A program made the position numbers and the translations under genes. Below the pieces are notes generated by a model that saw only the letters and a list, made by a program, of their open reading frames with translations, made no database searches and was not told the origin of the DNA. Positions 10,401 to 20,731 of a DNA stretch of 64,000 nucleotides are shown here, piece after piece (position 1 is the first letter of the stretch; the number at the start of each line of letters is the position of its first letter). The stretch comes from JAJRVM01 sp963700515 (GTDB lineage Bacteria > Planctomycetota > Planctomycetia > Pirellulales > Pirellulaceae): contig CAVOXY010000048.1 of NCBI GenBank assembly GCA_963700515.1, forward strand, positions 496,001-560,000, in the 5' to 3' direction.

Positions 10401-12181
10401 GCAACTTGAACTTCAACGGCACCGACACGCTCAGTGTGACCGTCAACGATCAGGCGAATACCGGCAGTGGCGGAGCGCTCACCGATACCGGCAGTTTCGA
10501 TATCGCCGTCCAGGCGGTCAACGATCAACCGCACCTGACCCTGCCCGCCGACCAGAGTGTGAATGAAGATACCAGTCTGGCCATCAGCGGTATCTCGGTG
10601 GCCGACGTGGATGCCAACGGCGGCGACGTGGAAGTCACCCTGTCGGTCGGCAGCGGTACGCTGACACTGGCCGATACCACGGGCCTGACCTTCTCCACCG
10701 GCACCGGCGCGGGAGATGCCAGTGTCACGTTTACCGGCACGGTCGCCGACATCAATGCCGCGCTGACGACCCTCTCCTACCAGGGCAACTTGAACTTCAA
10801 CGGCACCGACACGCTCAGTGTGACCGTCAACGATCAGGCGAACACCGGCAGCGGCGGAGTGCTCACCGATACCGGCAGTTTCGACATCGCCGTCCAGGCG
10901 GTCAACGACAAGCCCACATCGATCGGCATCTCGGGCATCACTGTCAAGGAGGACTCACTTGCCACGACCATCAACCTATTTGACGCTTTCGACGACGTGG
11001 AGGACTCTGACAACCAACTACAATACACGGTGATCGACGTCTCGAATCCGGCACTATTCAGGAGCGTCTCCCTTGACGAAACTCACGGGTTGCTGGTACT
11101 CCGCTACGCCGCGGACGCATTCGGCAGAACGGACATCACCGTGCTCGTACAAGACACGCAAGGAGCATCGACGACTGAAACGTTCCAAGTTGAAGTGCAG
11201 GCAGTCAATGATGCACCGGTCGCTGCGGCGGATTATTACACGGTGCACGGCGACGAAGTCCTTGTCGTCAACTCTCCGGGCGTCCTGACAAACGACTCGG
11301 ACATTGACAGCAACGCATTAACTGCGGTGGTACTGCATCAACCACTACATGGCAAGCTGCACATGAATCCGAACGGTTCGTTTCGCTATGTTCCCGATCC
11401 GAGTTTCGTGGGAACTGATTCATTCTTCTACGTCGCCACGGATGGCGAATCTGCTTCGGGACGTGTTCGTGTGTTCATCAACGTGGCAGCACCGATATCA
11501 CCTATTGAAACGAACCATGACACACCTTCCACCACACCGAACGGTTCATCCGACTCACGGACGATTGACCCTTCCAGTCAGTTATCACAACTAGTGCTCG
11601 CCGAATTGCCAACTGAGATTCTCTCGGCGGGCGACAATTCCGGCGCAAGCCTGCGACAACGAGACTCATCTAGTGGCGATCATGCGCTGAGCATGAACGA
11701 CTCGTCCCAACTCGTCGCCTCCGTTACGGTTCACAGTGAATCTGACGACTTGGACAATCTGCGAACGGCAACTCGCTCGCGATACGCCGACGACCTTATG
11801 GAATCGTTGGCGGTGCCGATCGACGCTGCCATGCCAGCGATGGCAGTCACGGCACCAGACCTGGCGGACGCTTCGCCGCTGTGGGAAAACACTGACAGCC
11901 TGAGTGATTTACTGGACGACGATGGCGTATTAGACAAACTGATCGACGTCTCCGCGATTAGTTTGGCAACCGGCTTGACCGTCGGCTATGTGTTTTGGAC
12001 GGTGCGCGCCGGGTATCTTCTGACAGGTCTTATTGCTCAGATGCCGGCATGGCGATTGGTCGATCCACTGCCCATTCTCAGTTCCATGGACGGTGGCTCA
12101 ATGAAGTCGGACGGTGAATCTCTTGAATCGATCGTACAGTCGGGACAAGAGGGTCTTGTGGACCCATCAGCCGAGTCTTAA
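4485..12181 (+). CDS. Giant surface/adhesin-like protein: LEDR motif, DUF4347-like domain, 12 Ig/cadherin-like repeats (one frame break)
   Basis: About 2,565 residues if the break near 6110 is corrected. Start ATG 4485 is preferred over 4419 because AGGA lies 8 bases upstream. Order: LEDRILMSATP motif at residues 39-49, typical of large planctomycete exported proteins; DUF4347-like domain about 113-268 (VHILSHGTDA, LLYACNLAS); a jelly-roll-like domain about 286-449; a module ending IRFVPTADYNGSGG; twelve 128-residue repeats; then a divergent Ig-like module and a cadherin-like module (APVAAADYYTV to GRVRVFINV); a Ser/Asp-rich linker; and a C-terminal hydrophobic stretch (LATGLTVGYVFWTVRAGYLL) followed by PAWRLVDPLPIL. 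Near 6110 the frame changes: reading through 6108-6110 and continuing at 6110 gives SAVLLAATSKIRFVP, as expected for this module, so one base appears missing. Probably cell-surface attached; a role in adhesion is inference. Confidence 0.85.
6281..10888 (+). repeat. Twelve tandem 384-bp units inside the surface-protein gene
   Basis: The anchor GCCGTCCAGGCGGTCAACGA recurs at 6281, 6665, 7049, 7433, 7817, 8201, 8585, 8969, 9353, 9737, 10121 and 10505, exactly 384 bases apart, and once more at 10889 where the next, non-repeat domain starts. Each unit encodes 128 residues (NEDTSLAISGISVADVDANG to LSVTVNDQANTGSGGALTDT). Units differ at only a handful of positions, mostly synonymous. Non-silent ones seen: Gly to Ser in units 10 and 11 (ACGGGC to ACGAGC) and Ala to Val near the end of unit 12. 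The period is a multiple of three, so copy-number change keeps the frame. Confidence 0.97.
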
Positions 12182-12520
12182 ACCGTGTCAGCGTACCGGG
12201 GCATGTCGTCGTCTGGCCGCGTCATTCGATACAGATCCTTCAATGCACCCGCGTGACATACGGGTCACCACAGACAAATCCGTTGCGATCGCAACAGACA
12301 ATGACCCCCAGGGCCTTATCGTCTCGGGCGATAGCTTGGGAGTCACTATCCGCAAACTATGATTTCTCGGGTAGTTGCATCGTTGTATCGCGAGCAGGCA
12401 AGTGTCCGACTACTGAGACGAGCGGAAGAGTAAGCCAGCGGAGTTGCTTTGACAACCTGGCATGACGCACGATCAGTCTGGATCGCATCGTTCGCTCGAG
12501 CCCGTGTGGAAGCGGTAACC
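12182..12520. other. Intergenic region, nothing recognised
   Basis: 339 bp between the surface protein and the histidine kinase. No RNA gene, repeat or terminator was recognised; small open frames here lack any family resemblance. Confidence 0.5.
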
Positions 12521-15006
12521 ATGTTTTCAGCGAAATCTCGGTTAGCCATTTGGCCTGACGAGCACCGTCATCAGCGTCGTGTTGATCGGGTTGAATATTG
12601 GCATCATGCCTGATTACCGCAACGTGGCGATGAATGGTCGCGCTCAGTTGTGCGAAGCCATTGCCGCGAACAGCTCCGTCGTGGTGCGACAGCGGGATCT
12701 GCGGCGTTTGCAGTCGGTGCTCAATTTGGTGGTAGAGCGGAACGCCGACATTCTGTCGGCGGCGGTTCGTCGTGAAGACGGCAGTCTCGTGGTGACGGCC
12801 GGCGATCACGAATCGAACTGGAAACCGCTCGAAGACTCGCCATCCACCGACACGCAAGTGACGGTGCCGATCCGAGCCAACAACGAGGTCTGGGGTTCCA
12901 TGGAAGTGTGCTTCACTCCCATATCTCCCCCAGGTGTGTGGGGCTATTTCACGAGCCCACGGACCATGTTGGTCGCCTTTATCGGGGCGGTGACTTTCCT
13001 GCTCAGCAGCATCTATCTTGGCAAGTCGCTTCAGCATCTCGACCCATCGAAGGTGGTGCCAGGCCGAGTCCGTTCGGCACTCGATACGCTGGCTGAAGGT
13101 CTGTTGGTACTGGACCACCATCAGCGTATCATGCTCGCCAACCAATCGTTTGCCGAGATTGTCGGCGAATCTCCGGAGAAGCTACTGGGACGTAATGCCT
13201 CGGAGCTACCATGGACCTTTCCCAATCGGTCCGCGAACAACGAGTATCCGTGGGAATGCGCGTTTCGCGACGAGGCACCACTGGCCGGCGTGATGCTCTA
13301 CCTGACGGACCACGACGGCAAGAGTCGCTCATTCATGGTCAACTGCACACCGATCCCCGGCACCGACGGGAAGAGTCGAGGTGTACTGGTCAGCTTTGAG
13401 GACGTGACTCAACTGGAAGAAACACAGCAGGAACTGAGCCGGTCCAAGGAGGCGGCCGATGCGGCCAACCAGGCCAAGAGTGAATTCCTGGCTCGCATGA
13501 GTCACGAGATCCGCACGCCCATGAATGCGATTCTGGGATTCACCGATGTACTACGCCGAGGTTTTGAAAATGATGCCGCAGGAGCGACAGGAATACCTCG
13601 ACACGATCCATGCCAGTGGCCAACATCTGCTGAATTTGATCAACGACATCCTGGACCTGTCGAAGGTCGAGTCTGGTCGTCTGGAGGTGGAGAGGATCGC
13701 CTGTTCACCGCTCCAGTTGATCCACGAGGCAGTCACCGTGCTGCGCGGACAAGCGGACAACAAAGGAATCACGCTCACCTATGAAGCACCTCACGGCTTG
13801 CCCGAAACCATTTCCACCGATCCCGTACGATTTCGCCAGCTGCTGACCAACCTGGTCGGCAATGCCATCAAGTTCACGGAAACGGGTGGCGTTCGCGTGG
13901 TGGCACGGCTGACCAACAGCAAACGGCACCCCCAAATGAAGGTGGAGGTCATCGACACCGGGATCGGCATACCTGAAGAGACATTGGGACGCATTTTCGA
14001 TCCGTTTGTGCAGGCCGACACTTCGGTGACCAGGCGATTCGGAGGCACCGGCCTGGGACTGGCCATCAGCCGCCGGTTCGCCGAAGCACTGGGCGGTGAG
14101 TTGACGGTGAGAAGTGGACACGGCAAGGGAAGCGTTTTCAGCTTCACAATCAATACCGGTTCGCTGGATGGGGTTCCGATCATCGGACTCGAGGAACTCA
14201 GCAAGACACTGAAGAAGACCACGCAGAACAAGCGCATCGGTAATCATTTGCCCGCGGCGCGTATCCTGGTTGTCGACGACGGCGAATCGAATCGGAAGCT
14301 GATCACTCTGGTACTGACCCGCGCGGGAGCATCGGTACAAACCGCGCGCCACGGCAAAGAGGCGGTGGAAGCGGCTACCCGCACGTCCTTCGACCTGATC
14401 CTCATGGACATGCAGATGCCGGTCATGGATGGCTTTACCGCAGCCGAAATCCTGCGTGACCAGGGTTTCGATGGGCCGATCATTGCCCTGACTGCCGACG
14501 CCATGAAGGGGACCGAAGAAAGATGCCGCCAGGCCGGTTGTACCGGTTTCCTCACCAAACCGATCGACATGGACAAACTGGTGAAATCACTGGCAGAAAT
14601 CTTGCATGACCACGGACACGATTTCGTATCCGTGCTCGAACCCGATGACGTGCTGGCACCTCCCGATCATAGCCGACGCGGGCCAATCCACTCGACACTC
14701 CCCACCGATGATGTGGAGTTCTGCGAGATCATTGCCGAATTCGAGGCGCGGCTGCGCGAGAAACTGGCAGCGATGCGGACGGCGTTTGCCGAGCATGACT
14801 TGGAGACGCTGGCCCAACTCGCACATTGGCTCAAAGGCTCGGGCGGAACGGCCGGTTTTCACGACTTTACCGATTTGGCCAAGGAACTGGGAACGCTGGC
14901 CCGCGGCAATGCGACCGATGCACTCCTGGAGGCCGTTTTGAGCGAAATCGAAGAGGTCGCCCATTGCCTGGTGGTTCCCGAGATCGCCGCCCATACCCCA
15001 CAATAA
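12521..15006 (+). CDS. Hybrid histidine kinase: TM - PAS - HisKA - HATPase - REC - HPt (two frame breaks)
   Basis: Start ATG 12521 (MFSAKSRLAIW) with GGAAG upstream. Near 12554 one extra C separates this from LTSTVISVVLIGLNIGIM, the first membrane helix; near 13581 one extra G breaks the frame just after the H-box. Corrected length is about 827 residues: extracytoplasmic sensor to about 145; second helix (TMLVAFIGAVTFLLSSIYLG); PAS about 186-300; H-box FLARMSHEIRTPMN (His about 328); N-box NLVGNAIKF; DTGIGI and GTGLGL; REC from about 580 (RILVVDDGESN, acceptor Asp in LILMDMQMPVMDG, Lys in FLTKP); HPt with AHWLKGSGGTAGF (His about 767). It carries all the modules of a phosphorelay, so phosphate could pass His-Asp-His to the regulator encoded next. 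Both breaks look like sequence errors. Confidence 0.85.
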
Positions 15007-15381
15007 CCGTGACCAAGATAAGAATCACTACTTTTCATGCTCACCCACCAACTCCCCGCTAGATTCCCCAGATTCCCCTATTCGAATGGAGCCTCGCGGT
15101 GCCGAGCATACCCTATGTTTGTGATGGGAGTCGTCTCGCCGTGTGGCGGATCCCGCACATTTCCGCCGCGACCGCGACCGCGTCGGCGAGGTCTGGACCT
15201 GGAAAACGCGGTTTCCGGCTGGATCGGCTGGCACCAAACTCCCAAGTGAATACCTTGCGATGACGTACGATCTCTCCTCAGCGTCGGTGCTCGACTGCCC
15301 CGCACCATCCTTTCCTCCAGGTACCACGGCGTCACCGTCGGCGGCAGTCGCACGCTCACGACGGGAAAGGCCCCCTTTCTC
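15007..15381. other. Intergenic region between kinase and response regulator
   Basis: 375 bp with no recognisable gene. A 92-codon frame reading through it has no family resemblance and overlaps the regulator start. An AAAGG run about 11-15 bases before 15382 is the likely ribosome site of the next gene. Confidence 0.5.
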
Positions 15382-16504
15382 ATGCCACCACCAAATCGGC
15401 CAAGATCCTGATCGTGGATGACGAGCCGATCAACATCAAGGTGGTGCAGAAGTACTTGCAGGGTTACGGATACACCAACTTCCGCACCACCACCGATTCA
15501 ACCAGTGCCGTGCAGATGACGCGAGACGAGCGACCGGACATCATCCTGCTCGACATCATGATGCCGGAGGTCAGCGGGATTGAGATTCTGCAGCAAGTGC
15601 GTGCTGATGCGGCACTGCATCGCGTACCGGTCGTGATACTGACCGCGGTGGGCGACGCGCGGATCAAGCAGAAAGCGCTGGAATTGGGAGCCACCGACTT
15701 CCTGACCAAGCCGGTTGACCCGAGCGAACTGGTGTTGCGTGTGGGAAATGCGTTGGTGGTCAAGGCACATTACGATCATCTGGAGGGCTACTCCGTTCAG
15801 CTGGAGCGGCAGGTTCGTGCCCGCACGGCCGAGCTGATGGCTTCACGTCGCGGACTCGTACAAACGTTGGCCCGAGCTGCGGAGTATCGCGACAACGAAA
15901 CTGCTCACCACATCATGCGTGTCGGGCGTTACGTGGGAATTATTGCTCGCGAACTTGGGATGCCGGATGAGATTTCTGAGTTACTCGAAGAGGCTTCACT
16001 GCTGCACGATGTCGGCAAGATCGGGATTCCCGATGCCATTCTGCTCAAGCCGGGCAAACTGACCGATGACGAATACGAGACGATGCGGCAGCATTGCGCA
16101 TTTGGACGCCGGATCATTCAGCAATCGCCCGATAGTGCCTGGGAGCGTTACGGGACGCGCAGCCAACTCGATTTGATCGAACCGGGAAATGCCACTGCGT
16201 GGCTGATTCCGGTGGCCGCCACCATCGCCCAGACCCACCACGAGCATTGGGACGGCGACGGTTATCCGCTTGGCCTGCGAGGCGACCAGATCCCCATCGA
16301 AGGCCGCATCACCGCCGTGGCCGACGTGTTCGACGCGCTCAATTCAAAGCGGCCGTACAAAGCAGCCTACTCACACGAGACAATGCATCGAGATTCTGGA
16401 ACGCGGACGCGGGACACACTTCGATCCGACCGGTGCTGGACGCGTTTCTCCGTCGCTCCGATGCGATCATGCAAGTCCAGATCGACCTGGCGGATGTTGG
16501 CTGA
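15382..16504 (+). CDS. Response regulator REC - HD-GYP, cyclic-di-GMP phosphodiesterase type (three frame breaks)
   Basis: About 373 residues after correction. REC: KILIVDDEPINIK, phosphoacceptor Asp about residue 57 in IILLDIMMPEVSG, Lys in FLTKPVDPSE. A coiled linker (QLERQVRARTAELMASRRGL) leads to HD-GYP: YRDNETAHHIMRVGRYVGII, LLHDVGKIGIPD, and HHEHWDGDGYPLGLRGDQIP, so metal and GYP residues are present. The start is uncertain: ATG 15382 is in a frame that must shift near 15394 to reach KILIVDD; without a shift only a GTG at 15414 is available, which would cut into the receiver domain. Near 16380 and 16429 single extra bases break the conserved tail (CIEILERGRGTHFDP, then VLDAFLRRSDAIMQVQIDLA). 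HD-GYP domains hydrolyse cyclic di-GMP. It is probably the output of the adjacent kinase. Confidence 0.83.
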
Positions 16505-16692
16505 CGACAATGGCAGCCGCGCCTCTCTGCGCGACATGGCACTTCGTCTCTTGCCGCGAATGACCAGCGAGACAGGTTCCGTCTTCCTCGCTATGATGAC
16601 GACTCACAGGGGCCTCCCTTGCGCACCGCAGCCCTGTGGCGCCCCCGCGTCCCTGCTCCAACTTCCTGCAGGCCACTTACCGTGGAAATGCC

Positions 16693-17833
16693 ATGATCAA
16701 GCGATTGTTTGCCTTTGCCGTCGTCGCGTCCTTGCTGGTGTCCGCGATCGTCTACAGCCAGTATCGCCCCGAGTCGAACAAGGTCAGCGGTTTTCTCGAG
16801 GCGGACGAGATACGGCTGGGGTCGCGGGTGGGGGGCCGAGTGGCGGTGGTACACGTGGAAGAGGGGCAGCGCGTGGCCAAGGGTGAAGTCTTGATCGAAC
16901 TCGAGCCTTTCGATCTGCTCGAATTACAGCGGCAGGCTGCGGCCACTCTTGCCGCGCGGCAGGCAGATTTGGACCGCATGCAGAATGGCTTTCGTGTGGA
17001 GGAAATCGCTCAAGCCAAAGCTCGATACGAACAACTGGTCGCCGAAGACAAGAAGCTCCATGACGGTCCGCGCGAACAGGAGATTGAGGTCGCTCGAGCC
17101 CAGTTGCGGGTGGCGAAAGCTCAGCTGACCCTGGCCCGTCAGAGTCACGACCGGGTACGCAGCCTGGCGGAGAAACGTGCCGCTTCGGCGGAAGAATTGG
17201 ACCAGGCCGGCGAACGCCTGGAAGCAGCCACCGCCACGGTCGCCCTGCGGGAACAAGAACTCGACTTGCTATTGGTGGGGACACGGCAGGAAGACCTGGA
17301 GCGATCGAAGGCCCAGGTGGAGGAAGCGCGCGCAAGCTTGGGAGCTGAAACAGAATGGCTACCGCAAGGAAGACATTGCCGCAGCCCAGGCCGCTCGGGA
17401 TGCCGCCCAGTTCGCCGTGGACGCCCTGGAAAAACAACTGGATGAACTCCAGATTCGCAGCCCCCTCGACGGCGTGATTGAAGCACTCGACCTCGAGCCT
17501 GGTGACCTCGTCCCTCCATCGGCCCCGGTACTCTCCATGCTCGATGACAGCCACGTCTGGGTCCGTGCCTACGTCCCGCAGAATCGCCTGAGTGTCGACC
17601 TCGGAGAGAAACTGCAGGTCTTCATCGACAGTTTCCCCAATGATCACTTCGTGGGGACCGTCACCTTCGTGTCGCGCCAGGCCGAATTCACTCCCAGCAA
17701 TGTGCAAACACCTGAAGAACGGGCCAAGCTGGTCTTTCGCGTGAAAGTTGCCGTCGAGAATCCCACCAGAAAGCTGCGTCCCGGCATGTCGGCCGACATC
17801 ACGCTCCCCAGAACGGAGTCGATCAATGAGTAA
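16693..17833 (+). CDS. HlyD-family periplasmic adaptor, YbhG-like (one frame break)
   Basis: About 379 residues. ATG 16693 gives an N-terminal anchor (MIKRLFAFAVVASLLVSAIV). First lipoyl half GSRVGGRVAVVHVEEGQRVA, then a long Ala/Glu/Arg coiled coil (about 80-215), then second lipoyl half LQIRSPLDGVIEALDLEPGD and a beta-barrel ending PTRKLRPGMSADITLP. Near 17340 a GGG run appears one G too long: removing it joins EEARASL to ELKQNGYRKEDIAAAQ. The stop overlaps the ATG of the following ABC gene (ATGAGTAA), so the two are translationally coupled and likely form one ABC-type efflux pump. Confidence 0.88.
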
Positions 17834-20087
17834 CATCGTCGTCGACGTGCGGCACCTCCGCGCCATTTCGGCGATCTGGTAGCGGTCAACGACGTCAGCT
17901 TTCAGATCGAACGAGCGTCGATCTTCGGACTGCTGGGACCCAATGGTAGCGGCAAATCGACCATCATTCGCATGCTGCTGGGAATCCTGGAACCGACCGC
18001 CGGCGACGCCACGGTCCTGGGCCACGATGTGCGATATGAGTCGGAACTGATCAAGCGACGAGTCGGCTATATGTCCCAGCAGTTCAGCCTCTACGCTGAC
18101 CTGTCGGTAATCGAGAACATTGAATTCTACGGTCGCATTTACGGTCTCCAGGGATCTCGACTGGAAACACGCTGCCAGGCCGTCCTCGACCTGGCCGCGC
18201 TCGAGCATCGCAAATACCAACTGGCCAGCACGTTGTCCGGAGGTTGGAAACAGCGCCTGGCCCTCGCCTGCTCCCTGATTCACGAACCCGAACTGCTGTT
18301 CCTGGACGAGCCGACAGCAGGCATTGACCCGGTGGCTCGCCGGCAGTTGTGGGATCTGCTGTTCCAGCTGGCTGGTGAGGGTGTCACCCTGCTGGTCACC
18401 ACGCACTACATGGATGAAGCCGAGCGTTGTACGGACGTGGGTTACATTCACATGTCGAAACTGCTCGTCTGCGGCAAACCGAGTCAACTTAAACAACTCC
18501 CCGCCGTCACGCCTGAGGGGACTCGGCGTTACGAATTGCGGGTACGCAATCCCGCCAACTTCCTGGCCGACTTTCGCAATACACCCTCGTGTCCAAGATG
18601 CCACGCTGCTGGGTGAAACGCTCCACTTGCTGGTGGCCGATACTTGCTCACCCGAATCACTCCTGGAAAGAATTTACAGGAAGGGGAACAACCAAGCGGA
18701 GATTCGCGAGATCCCCCCTTCCCTGGAAGACGTCTTTGTCACGCTCACGCGGGATGCGGAACGCGCGGCAGGTGGCCAAGGCACCGCACTCGTCGACACG
18801 CAAACCGACGTGACTCTCGCAGCAGTTTCACCACCGGCAAGTCTCCCAGCAGAAGACGGCACGGCAGAGCCAGACGCTGCCCAGACGATGCGACCGTCGT
18901 CCGCCCAGCCGCGACAACGCGTGCGCAAAGTCGGGCGGACCACCGACGGACTGGTGGCCATCATGGTCAAGGAGTTTTCCCATATTCGGCGTCAACCGTC
19001 CACGCTCTTCTTCATGCTCGTCGTGCCTGTCATGCAGACCATCATTTTTGGATGGGCGATCGACACGCAAATTGAACACATTCCCCTGGTGGTGTTTGAC
19101 CAGGACGGCCGCGCTGATGGCCGACGACTTGTCGAAGCGTTCGTGAATACCGAACGATTTACGTTGACCTCGCGAGTGTATGACGAGGAGTCCTTTCGCA
19201 GGGAGATGACTTCGGGACGAGCGCGCGTTGGTTTGCGGGTCCCCCCTGACTATTCCGATCGACTGCTGGGCGGCGAGCAGGTGAGCGTCCAGGTATTGAT
19301 TGATGGCAGTGACTCGCAGGTCGCCACGACAGCTTTGACCACCGCCAAGTTGCTTGGCGTAAACCTCTCTATCTCGGTTGCGCGGGCGCGAGGTGAAGCC
19401 GCTCATTTCGCTCCCTCACGCACGGCCAACGGTGACCTCGCTATGCCCATCGACGTCCGCCCTCGTCTGCTCTACAACCCGGATCTGGAGAGCGCCTTCT
19501 TTTTCGTGCCCGGTCTGATCGGTATTATCCTGCAGCTGGTCACGCTCTTCCTGACGTCGTTCGCGGTGGTGCGAGAAAGGGAACTCGGGACCCTGGAGCA
19601 GTTGTTTGTCACGCCGGTCGGCAGGACAGGCCTGCTGCTGGGCAAGTTGCTCCCCTATGCCTTCGTCGGCTTCATCGAACTGCTGATTGTCATCATCGTC
19701 ATGGTCTATGTTTTCGGGGTACCCATCCACGGCAGTATTCCCTTACTGCTCACCCTGTCCATGCTCTTCATGGTCTGCTCCCTTGGCCTGGGACTGCTCG
19801 TCTCGACTTTGGCCAAGACACAGTTGGAGGCCGTTCAGTTCGCCTTTGTCATCATGCTGCCATCGGTACTCCTGTCCGGCTTCGTCTTTCCTCGCGCCGA
19901 AATGCCACTCCCCATCTACTACATCACCTTTGGCATCCCGGCCACTTACTTCATCGAAATACTGCGCGGGATCGTGCTGCGGGGAGCTGATCTGCTCGAC
20001 TTGCTGCCCTGGGTCGCGGGATTGGCCGCCTGCGGCTTCGTGGTTCTGTCACTGGCCATCTCCCGCTTCCGCAAACAACTCGCCTAA
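17826..20087 (+). CDS. ABC transporter, fused ATP-binding and ABC-2 type permease domains (two frame breaks)
   Basis: About 753 residues after correction. ATG 17826 overlaps the adaptor stop. One base seems missing near 17861 (MSNIVVDVRHLR to RHFGDLVAVNDVSF) and one extra near 18590. ATPase: Walker A GLLGPNGSGKST, Q-loop SQQFSLYADL, signature STLSGGWKQRLALACSL, Walker B LLFLDEPTAGIDP, H-loop VTTHYMDEAE. A Pro/Ala linker (about 320-375) leads without a stop to an ABC-2 permease: first helix LFFMLVVPVMQTIIFGWAID, a large extracytoplasmic domain, then five further helices including GLIGIILQLVTLFLTSFAVV and LLTLSMLFMVCSLGLGLLVS. With the upstream adaptor it resembles the YbhGFSR multidrug exporters, but with the ATPase joined to its permease. 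The fusion depends on the break near 18590 being an error. Confidence 0.85.
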
Positions 20088-20455
20088 CTTAGGCTTGGCC
20101 CGCCGCCCAAGTAGAACGGAATTCATTCCGTTTGTGCAGCACCCCTCGTTCTCCATATCCCCCGATGTGGAACGGGAATTCCCTGCGACAACATCCGCGC
20201 ACGACGAACGGATGTTAACGACTAAACAACGATACACCGAGTCGCCTCGGTATCCGCTCCAAACCGCACGGCGGGAACAACCCTCAGGGACTCCCGCCAC
20301 ATGGAGTTCGCGTATCGGGTCACGACCTAACAAGAAAGCTAGATTTGTCGGGGCAGGCCGGAGAGCGAGCCGGCACCGCCATGCTCGGCGGCCCCATTGC
20401 GTGACTGCTCTTCCACTGACGCCTTCGCTTCTCGTTCCTCAGAAAGGATCGAACC
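20088..20455. other. Intergenic region with one dispersed palindromic repeat
   Basis: 368 bp. The only clear content is the short repeat at 20111-20139 and, at the right end, the AAAGGA ribosome site of the small gene starting at 20456. No terminator was recognised for the ABC gene. Confidence 0.5.
20111..20139. repeat. Short dispersed palindromic repeat, copy 3 (inverted)
   Basis: Reads GTAGAACGGAATTCATTCCG then TTTGTGCAG. Its reverse complement equals the element at 1751-1779 with one difference. Confidence 0.75.
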
Positions 20456-20731
20456 GTGCCCTCCGCCTCCCTCCATCCCAACCCACCCGCCCCGCAACGA
20501 ATCGATCCACTCGCACCTTTTCATCCCTTGCCCCCAGGTGCCACGAATCCCGGAATTACGCTCTGTGACTGGCTTGCCGCCGTCGCCATGCAGGGACTCG
20601 TGACCCACGGCATGGAGGTACGAGGGGATCGGGCCTTGAGTGAAGAGGACAAGGACAGGGAGATGGCAGCCAGATCATACAGGATGGCGGAGGCCATGTT
20701 GCGCCCGCGAACAGGCACTCTCGACAGCTAA
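20456..20731 (+). CDS. Small cytosolic protein resembling phage-associated GIT(x)DWxAAxAMQG proteins
   Basis: 91 residues from a GTG at 20456, with AGAAAGGA placed 8-9 bases upstream, a much better ribosome site than most genes here. The N-terminal third is Pro-rich. The core GITLCDWLAAVAMQG, a spacer, then SYRMAEAMLRPR matches the pattern of short proteins widespread in prophages and accessory regions (ITxRDYFAAxAMQG ... AYxxADAML); their function is not known to me. It stands alone in a repeat-rich stretch with no other phage gene, so it may be a remnant or a domesticated gene. The family assignment is from memory of the motif. Confidence 0.6.
   Translation: MPSASLHPNPPAPQRIDPLAPFHPLPPGATNPGITLCDWLAAVAMQGLVTHGMEVRGDRALSEEDKDREMAARSYRMAEAMLRPRTGTLDS

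Noticed and set aside
6257..10534. A 1,425-codon open frame antisense to the repeat array, and the periodic 76-codon antisense frames
   Set aside because: They repeat with the 384-bp unit and exist only because the period is a multiple of three and the unit lacks antisense stops. Residue content is that of a GC-rich shadow and there is no ribosome site.
6281..10888. CRISPR or satellite array
   Set aside because: The 384-bp units are contiguous, in frame, and encode an Ig/cadherin-like module; there are no spacers.
15414..16886. GTG 15414 to 16886 as the response-regulator gene
   Set aside because: The start cuts into the receiver domain and the C-terminal part past 16380 is out of frame with the conserved HD-GYP tail.
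16784..18604. 606-codon antisense frame under the HlyD and ABC genes
   Set aside because: The plus strand carries conserved adaptor and ATPase motifs; the antisense frame shows no family character.
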